This document shows positions 6,055 to 9,769 of a stretch of 9,769 nucleotides of DNA, one piece after another. Under the pieces are notes generated by a model. The model saw nothing but the letters and a program-made list of their open reading frames with translations. It was not told the origin of the DNA and did no database searches. A program made the translations under genes and the position numbers. Numbering within the stretch: the stretch's first letter is position 1; each line of letters opens with the position of its first letter. This DNA comes from Nitrospirota bacterium (GTDB lineage Bacteria; Nitrospinota; Nitrospinia; Nitrospinales; Nitrospinaceae), in the NCBI GenBank assembly GCA_030600405.1, contig JAUVMD010000022.1:1-9769 (forward strand), given 5' to 3'.

Positions 6055-7503
6055 ATGAAAAATAGTGCTATTTGGGTTTATGTGGTTGGAATCTTTATGT
6101 TTATTTGGGGGTTTTGTCAAATGGGGTACGCCACCCTGGATTTCCATCTTCCCATTACGATTCCATTTACCGACTGGGGGGTTTTGTTGGGCGAGAAAGA
6201 GTTGTTTGACGATGTGCAATGGGGATTGGCTATAAGTTGTATGTTGACGGGGATAGGCTTGTTGATTTTTAGAGCCTGGGCCAGAGTTTTCACCATTTGG
6301 ATCATCTGGACGTTTGCAGGTATTTTCTTTTACATCTTCCTTCTGGTGGGCCTCATGGAATTCGAGGAATTCTTCGCGAAGAAGTTCGCCATGATTTTTG
6401 GAGCGGCCCTCATATTGCTCTGGTTTTTTAACCAGGAAAGAACTCGAGAAACCCTGAATGGAGATTCACAGAAAAAACAGAACCGGTTAATCCCATTTTT
6501 TACCATGTTCCTGATATCAATCGGTATGTTTGCTTTTGTTAAGTTGCCTGCCCAGCTGCCTCTGGTTTTCACCGACGCCCGGTTTCCTGAAATTCAGGAG
6601 GTGAGTTACCCCTCTCCAAGCAAGCGGTATTATAAAGCAAAATATTATCGTACAGAGTTTCCTTTGCCTTACACGGTAGCCGTTCCCAAAGGAACCCGAC
6701 TGATATCGTTGAATCGGGTTTCCGGTTTTAAAAATGAGGAGAAATGTGAAATTCGTTTGGATACTCCCGGTCAGTCTCAGACTCTTCTTTTAACCCGTCA
6801 AACGCAGGTGCAATTTGACTGGGCTTCTGAAGATATGCAGAAGTTTCTGAAAAGGACTCTTCTCTTAACGCCTTACCATTACGCCCGGAAAAAATTTTCT
6901 GACCAAAGAAGTATCATTAACTGGCGAGAGCGTAACGAGATAGAGCAGTGGGGAGGCGATGCAATCCATCAAGTTCATATAGGTGGCATGGAAAGCTTTG
7001 TGGTGAAAGTCGAAAAGTATGGAAATGCCTTTGGAAAAAATATTCGCTGGTATTTTGATTTTAATCTTTACCTTAAAGACCAATCCGCCGGCGGGGGCAA
7101 GATTCTCGTGTTTAAGGGTGACCAGAGGACTGCTACGAATATTCTTGCTTCCCTGCAACCGCAAATGACCCGATCTAAAACGGCGTTCGATTTTCATCAA
7201 GAAGGAAAGGAATTCTTCAAGAAAAGGAGATATGAAAAAGCCAAGAGGTCTTTTGCCTCCGCCGTATGTCTTGATGAGGAAAGCCCAGAGTATCACTATT
7301 CCATGGGAGAGGTTTTTTACAAAACCCGAAACTATGAGCAGGCGGACCGGCATTTGACAAAGACAATGGAACTCAACGATGAGTTCTTAGGAGCCAAAAA
7401 ATTGTTTGAAAAAACCAGAAAAAAGCTGAGGAAATCCACAGCTCAAAGAAAAAAGGGTCCACGAGAATCCCCGCAGACCCGATTTTATTTGGCAGGCCGT
7501 TAG
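6055..7503 (+). CDS. Multi-pass membrane protein with C-terminal TPR-like repeats
   Basis: This 482-residue protein is not one I recognise as a whole. Hydrophobic helices lie at about 5-25, 55-73, 77-101, 109-125 and 145-163. A charged linker follows (about 127-144, also after 163), then a mixed alpha/beta-looking region of about 175-370 with many aromatic residues (W290, W299, W332) and no motif I can name. Residues 376-445 contain two TPR-like helix pairs, visible as E-F-F-K-K-R-R-Y-E-K-A-K-R-S-F and the equivalent N-Y-E-Q-A-D-R-H-L. The C-terminal tail is strongly basic. TPRs normally mediate protein contacts, so a membrane-anchored scaffold is plausible; enzymatic activity is not suggested. 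ATG 6055 has GGAAG 7 nt upstream. The gene is AT-richer than polA. Its last codons contain the terminator of the convergent gene. Confidence 0.85.
   Translation: MKNSAIWVYVVGIFMFIWGFCQMGYATLDFHLPITIPFTDWGVLLGEKELFDDVQWGLAISCMLTGIGLLIFRAWARVFTIWIIWTFAGIFFYIFLLVGLMEFEEFFAKKFAMIFGAALILLWFFNQERTRETLNGDSQKKQNRLIPFFTMFLISIGMFAFVKLPAQLPLVFTDARFPEIQEVSYPSPSKRYYKAKYYRTEFPLPYTVAVPKGTRLISLNRVSGFKNEEKCEIRLDTPGQSQTLLLTRQTQVQFDWASEDMQKFLKRTLLLTPYHYARKKFSDQRSIINWRERNEIEQWGGDAIHQVHIGGMESFVVKVEKYGNAFGKNIRWYFDFNLYLKDQSAGGGKILVFKGDQRTATNILASLQPQMTRSKTAFDFHQEGKEFFKKRRYEKAKRSFASAVCLDEESPEYHYSMGEVFYKTRNYEQADRHLTKTMELNDEFLGAKKLFEKTRKKLRKSTAQRKKGPRESPQTRFYLAGR
7449..7480 (-). terminator. Intrinsic terminator of the His-rich gene, inside the TPR gene's 3' end
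   Basis: Read on the minus strand, GGGTCTGCGGG (7480 down to 7470) pairs over 11 bp with CTCGTGGACCC (7465 down to 7455). Several pairs are G-U, the loop is 4 nt, and TTTTTT (7454-7449) follows immediately. On the plus strand the G-U pairs become A-C mismatches, so the structure is directional. It lies about 70 nt after the His-rich gene's stop. Confidence 0.7.
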
Positions 7504-7551
7504 ATTTTTTAATTCACCCTGCCCACTTTCCCACCTGTCCTGACAATCAAC

Positions 7552-7950
7552 TTATCGTCGCCATTGGCGTCCATGGTGACCCCGCCGATTATGGTTTCGA
7601 TAGTGCTTACCATGTCTGTCACGTTTATAGCCTCGTTGATGGCCATAGGAGTGGTCTTTGTGATGATGACCCGGCTTATGGTGGCCCCAATACTGATGGT
7701 TAGGGTGGTGATGCCCCCGATAACCGCCCCATCCCAGATAAGGACGGTTTGGATAATGTCCGGAATAGTAATATGGGTTGGGCCGATAGTGGTCATACCC
7801 GAAAGTCGATAAACCGGAGCGGCTATCGGAAATCGAAAACACGAATCCGTTTCCACCCAAATCTATCCGAAGCCCGGATTGAGCCCATGCGTTACTATTG
7901 ACCATTATAACGAGTAATGCGCCGACGAGACCTACGGTTACTTTTTTCAT
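7552..7950 (-). CDS. Small secreted His/Gly/Tyr/Arg-rich protein
   Basis: The predicted protein has 132 residues. ATG 7950 is chosen over a start at 8001 because AGGAG lies 8 nt upstream and it places the signal peptide at the N-terminus: M-K-K, a hydrophobic core (about 5-17) and a cleavage site after A-W-A (residue 23). The mature 109 residues begin with a short ordered-looking stretch (I-D-L-G-G-N-G-F-V-F). The rest is low-complexity, with 18 His concentrated after residue 53, in runs of two or three (80-82, 90-91, 95-97, 125-126) among Gly, Tyr, Arg and Pro. Such proteins can bind or buffer Ni, Cu, Zn or Co in the periplasm, but that is inferred from composition. It has its own promoter and terminator and is divergent from a MarR-like regulator gene. 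Another frame on the same strand is open over 7509-7856, explained mostly by shifted CAT/CAC codons. Confidence 0.75.
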   Translation of the reverse strand: MKKVTVGLVGALLVIMVNSNAWAQSGLRIDLGGNGFVFSISDSRSGLSTFGYDHYRPNPYYYSGHYPNRPYLGWGGYRGHHHPNHQYWGHHKPGHHHKDHSYGHQRGYKRDRHGKHYRNHNRRGHHGRQWRR

Positions 7951-8024
7951 GACCGCTTCTCCTGAAAGGGGTTTGGAATTTCCTTCATCAGCCAAAATCA
8001 AACCGTTGTTGAACTACTGATACC

Positions 8025-8053
8025 AATATAATTACAATCATATTTATAGTCAA
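8025..8053 (-). promoter_or_regulatory. Sigma70-type promoter of the His-rich gene
   Basis: On the minus strand, TTGACT (8053-8048) and TATATT (8030-8025) are separated by exactly 17 nt, each matching the consensus at 5 of 6 positions. Transcription would begin near 8018 and give a leader of about 68 nt before ATG 7950. This is the best promoter in the window. Confidence 0.6.
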
Positions 8054-8060
8054 ATTTATT

Positions 8061-8074
8061 TGTAAAATTTTACA
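8061..8074. promoter_or_regulatory. Perfect 14-bp palindrome, candidate operator
   Basis: TGTAAAATTTTACA is an exact inverted repeat. It lies 7 bp upstream of the -35 of the His-rich gene promoter and a similar distance upstream of the possible -35 region of the divergent MarR-like gene. Its size and symmetry suit a dimeric regulator. AT-rich DNA makes palindromes easier to form by chance, so binding is inferred and not shown. Confidence 0.45.
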
Positions 8075-8083
8075 TTAATTTTG

Positions 8084-8112
8084 TTTAATCTTTCAATCGA
8101 TTTGTTTATAAT
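8084..8112 (+). promoter_or_regulatory. Probable promoter of the MarR-like gene
   Basis: A consensus TATAAT lies at 8107-8112. The -35 is weak: TTTAAT at 8084-8089 with 17 nt spacing, or TTGTTT at 8081-8086 with 20 nt. Transcription near 8119 would give a leader of about 100 nt that includes a hairpin with a T-run. Confidence 0.4.
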
Positions 8113-8173
8113 AGTTTATGTATGCCTAATCACGTGTATATATAAAAGTGGAATTAATATTGACCTAAAACTT

Positions 8174-8204
8174 CTTGCCAGGGCAGGTACCGCAAGGGTT
8201 TTTT
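8174..8204 (+). terminator. Terminator-like hairpin in the leader of the MarR-like gene
   Basis: CTTGC (8174-8178) pairs with GCAAG (8192-8196), extended by two possible U-G pairs, followed by six T's at 8199-8204, just before the ribosome binding site. It could attenuate transcription into the gene. The stem is short and the 13-nt loop is large, so it may be weak or accidental. Confidence 0.3.
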
Positions 8205-8217
8205 AAAGCAGGTGGAA

Positions 8218-8628
8218 ATGGATCTTCAATACAACGAGAGCCAACGCAAAGAATATCTGAATATGATCGACCGCATCGGGGTGGAGTGGTTGGACGTCTT
8301 TAAGGGAGATATCGAGTTTTACCAGGCGGCGTATTGGGATTTGTTCACCCGGCTATGGAAATCGGGTATCCCCGAACGTAAAACTGATGCCCTCAAGTTC
8401 ATGGTGGGAATCAAAAGCGCTCAAACGGCGGGCAAGTATATTGAGACAGCCATTAAGAAGAAGTTGATTATCGAGAAAGATAACCCGGAAGATGCCCGTT
8501 CCCGTCTCCTCGAATTATCCCCGCAAATGAAAGAACGGCTGGATTTGTTTTTTGATCAGGCCGTCGGAAATTTAAGAAACTCCAACCGAATAATCGAATC
8601 CAGCCAAACCCCCTCCATAGAGGTTTAA
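8218..8628 (+). CDS. MarR-like winged-helix transcriptional regulator
   Basis: The predicted protein has 136 residues from ATG 8218, which has AGG 5 nt upstream; a GTG at 8212 would add two residues. The size and helical outline fit MarR regulators: an N-terminal helical dimerisation part (about 8-50), a recognition-helix-like S-A-Q-T-A-G-K-Y-I-E-T-A-I at 67-79, then L-I-I-E-K followed by the wing N-P-E-D-A-R-S-R (89-96) and L-E-L-S-P (98-102), with a C-terminal helix. The D-x-R of the wing is the family hallmark. The first helices diverge from common MarR sequences, so the exact subfamily and ligand are unknown. It is divergent from the His-rich secreted gene across a 267-bp AT-rich spacer with a 14-bp palindrome, which suggests that it controls that gene and possibly itself. 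The C-terminal tail after about 120 is polar and probably disordered. Confidence 0.7.
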   Translation: MDLQYNESQRKEYLNMIDRIGVEWLDVFKGDIEFYQAAYWDLFTRLWKSGIPERKTDALKFMVGIKSAQTAGKYIETAIKKKLIIEKDNPEDARSRLLELSPQMKERLDLFFDQAVGNLRNSNRIIESSQTPSIEV

Positions 8629-8711
8629 TCCGATAGAAGGCATATTCCGGATCGTGTTTCAGGCGATGTTGGAGAGGAATACAGGGTTGATCGCGTTTTT
8701 AGAGTGCTCGG

Positions 8712-9134
8712 TTATTTCTTGTTGCGGTTCAATTCGGCGATCATCTGCTCCCGCTCAAGCCGCAGTTTTTCCCGAAAGGCCGCCACGCCGCCGTGTTTTT
8801 TATCGTAATGCCTGCGGATTTTGTCGACACTAACCACCTTGTCCGCATGCTCCCCCGTCAGGCACCTTCCGTGGTTGTCGCACGCCCAGATCGGGTAATC
8901 CTTTTCCACCTGATTGCGCAAATCCTCCGGTAGGTTGGTGTTGTGCGGCAGATGGTTGTAGTTGGCATCGACCCGCTCCTCGATGCGGTCTAACTCCTTC
9001 ACCAAGTCGTCTATATTTTCGCCGTCCCAGTCGCCGACATGATCGTCGCCGTCCGCCGACATGATTCGATTTTTGATGGCCGGATCGATCACCACCTTAT
9101 CCAGCGAAAACCGGCGCCCGTGTTCCTCAGCCAT
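8712..9134 (-). CDS. Small protein with a Cys2His2-like cluster
   Basis: The predicted protein has 140 residues and no recognised family. ATG 9134 has GGAG 5 nt upstream, so I prefer it to the in-frame TTG at 9152. The N-terminal half is acidic with an amphipathic segment (I-D-D-L-V-K-E-L-D-R-I-E-E-R, about 41-54). Residues 84-115 contain C85-x5-C91 and, 17 residues later, H109-x4-H114 in R-R-H-Y-D-K-K-H. The spacing resembles a zinc finger with an elongated middle but does not match the classical C2H2 consensus. A basic/acidic helix rich in Arg, Glu and Leu follows (about 118-140). It may bind a metal ion and nucleic acid or protein; this is inferred. There is no signal peptide, so it is cytoplasmic. 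Its promoter lies between 9176 and 9205, just past the terminator of the preceding gene, so it is a separate transcription unit. Confidence 0.7.
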   Translation of the reverse strand: MAEEHGRRFSLDKVVIDPAIKNRIMSADGDDHVGDWDGENIDDLVKELDRIEERVDANYNHLPHNTNLPEDLRNQVEKDYPIWACDNHGRCLTGEHADKVVSVDKIRRHYDKKHGGVAAFREKLRLEREQMIAELNRNKK

Positions 9135-9175
9135 AAAGTCTCCAATAAACAAATTTTGATAAGAATGATCCTGCT

Positions 9176-9205
9176 ACCTTACCTTTCCGCTGTCACCCGT
9201 GTCAA
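9176..9205 (-). promoter_or_regulatory. Promoter candidate for the Cys/His-cluster gene
   Basis: On the minus strand a perfect TTGACA (9205-9200) is followed after 18 nt by TAAGGT (9181-9176), a weak -10. It sits between the upstream gene's terminator and the ATG at 9134, giving a leader of about 35 nt. Confidence 0.4.
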
Positions 9206-9225
9206 ATGGTATACGCTGGTATTTC

Positions 9226-9264
9226 AAAATACAAAGGACTTACGGTTTTCACCGCAAGCCCCTT
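9226..9264 (-). terminator. Strong intrinsic terminator of the edge gene
   Basis: On the minus strand AAGGGGCTTGCGGT (9264 to 9251) pairs along all 14 positions with ACCGTAAGTCCTTT (9246 to 9233), including three G-U pairs, closing a GAAA loop (9250-9247). A T-rich stretch follows (TTT within the stem end, then ATTTT at 9230-9226). It starts 20 nt after the stop codon at 9284. Confidence 0.75.
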
Positions 9265-9283
9265 GGTTCGTTCTTGGCGTTTC

Positions 9284-9769
9284 CTATCTTGCCATGCTTT
9301 CGATAGGAACCATCAGATGTTCATACGGGGTATCGTTCCACATAATCCACGGGCCTCCATCCCGCCATTCGGTCGGATAGCTGTCCAGGGATTTGACGTT
9401 TGGGATCAGAATCATGAGGTGAGCTTTCAGCCCCGTTACCCAGTCCGCATCGGTGGTCTTTTTTGAGGCAAAGGGATCGGAGTTGCTGACCGCGGTATCT
9501 CCTGCAAGCATGTACGCAACGCCTACCTGGTCATAAGAAGGCTTTTTCTTGTTCATGTAAGCGTCGAGAAAGGTCGACCAGGATTGGTCAACGCACCAGG
9601 GATCATTTCCCGGTGTGCCCGCCATATCGGGCAGACAGGTCCAGCCGTTACTGCCTTTGCGAAGGACTTTTCCGTCCCAATCCTTGATGGTGGCCTTCGA
9701 TGCCAGGTCCGGTGGACCCGCGCTTTCAGCACTCTTGATGGGATCGCCTCCCGCCATAGTGGTCTCCGG
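9284..9769 (-). CDS. Conserved protein of unknown function, probably exported (5' end likely outside window)
   Basis: An ATG at 9757 with GGAG 6 nt upstream would give a complete 157-residue protein. The frame, however, stays open to the window edge (P-E-T-T before that Met), and proteins I recall with the same pattern carry an N-terminal signal peptide, so I report it as probably partial. Recognisable blocks, numbered from that Met, are I-K-D-W-D-G-K-V-L-R, N-G-W-T-C41-L-P-D, G-N-D-P-W-C55, V-A-Y-M-L-A-G-D, S-N-S-D-P-F, H-L-M-I-L-I-P, G-G-P-W-I-M-W and Y-E-H-L-M-V-P. The two Cys could form a disulfide if the protein is periplasmic. The conserved Trp/Gly/Pro blocks suggest a compact beta-rich fold. 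The function is unknown. It is followed by its own strong terminator. Confidence 0.7.
   Translation of the reverse strand, partial: PETTMAGGDPIKSAESAGPPDLASKATIKDWDGKVLRKGSNGWTCLPDMAGTPGNDPWCVDQSWSTFLDAYMNKKKPSYDQVGVAYMLAGDTAVSNSDPFASKKTTDADWVTGLKAHLMILIPNVKSLDSYPTEWRDGGPWIMWNDTPYEHLMVPIESMAR

Noticed and set aside
6865..7353. 162-codon minus-strand frame inside the TPR membrane protein gene
   Set aside because: Antisense to a coherent coding sequence with membrane helices and TPRs; no signal of its own.
8663..8700. GCGAT/ATCGC hairpin plus T5 between convergent genes
   Set aside because: Five-bp stem with a 22-nt loop is too weak to call.
9039..9380. 113-codon plus-strand frame spanning two minus-strand genes
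   Set aside because: It crosses a terminator, a promoter and two gene ends on the opposite strand and shows no protein-like features.
1..9769. Mobile element, CRISPR array, tRNA or rRNA
   Set aside because: I saw no transposase or integrase motifs, no spaced repeat series, no cloverleaf and no rRNA-like stretches.

Overview
The window reads as ordinary chromosome of a Gram-negative bacterium. It encodes a Tat-dependent exported phosphoesterase, an outer-membrane beta-barrel protein and a periplasmic-type His-rich protein, next to a complete housekeeping DNA polymerase I. Base composition is uneven: polA is GC-rich, while the membrane/TPR gene and the spacer around 8020-8160 are AT-rich. The gene set made me think of a Nitrospinota- or deltaproteobacteria-like genome, but that is an impression and not a placement. 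I see no rRNA, tRNA, CRISPR array, insertion sequence or phage module.

Layout. 1-261 (+) is the 3' end of a small coiled-coil gene, followed by two GC-rich hairpins. 480-1292 (-) is a two-gene unit: a 43-codon unrecognised ORF and, 3 nt after it, a pirin-family cupin. 1354-4044 (+) is full-length polA with nuclease, proofreading and polymerase active sites intact. A 9-bp inverted repeat just upstream can fold over its ribosome binding site and start codon. 4208-5820 (+) is a probable operon of a Tat-exported YkuE-like metallophosphoesterase and an outer-membrane beta-barrel protein, both with TTG starts. 6055-7503 (+) encodes a membrane protein with about five N-terminal helices, a middle domain I do not recognise and C-terminal TPR-like repeats.

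7552-7950 (-) encodes a small secreted protein rich in His, Gly and Tyr. Its probable terminator lies inside the 3' coding end of the convergent TPR gene. Divergent from it, 8218-8628 (+) encodes a MarR-like winged-helix protein. The AT-rich spacer between the two holds a good sigma70-type promoter for the His-rich gene, a -10 box for the regulator, and a perfect 14-bp palindrome midway between the two inferred -35 regions. This looks like a locally regulated pair and is the most interesting unit in the window. 8712-9134 (-) encodes a small protein with a Cys2His2-like cluster. 9284-9769 (-) is a protein of unknown function that stays open to the window edge and ends at a strong 14-bp stem-loop terminator.

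No large new multi-gene system is evident. The observations worth following are regulatory (polA leader hairpin, divergent operator, terminator inside a gene) and small genes of unknown function.
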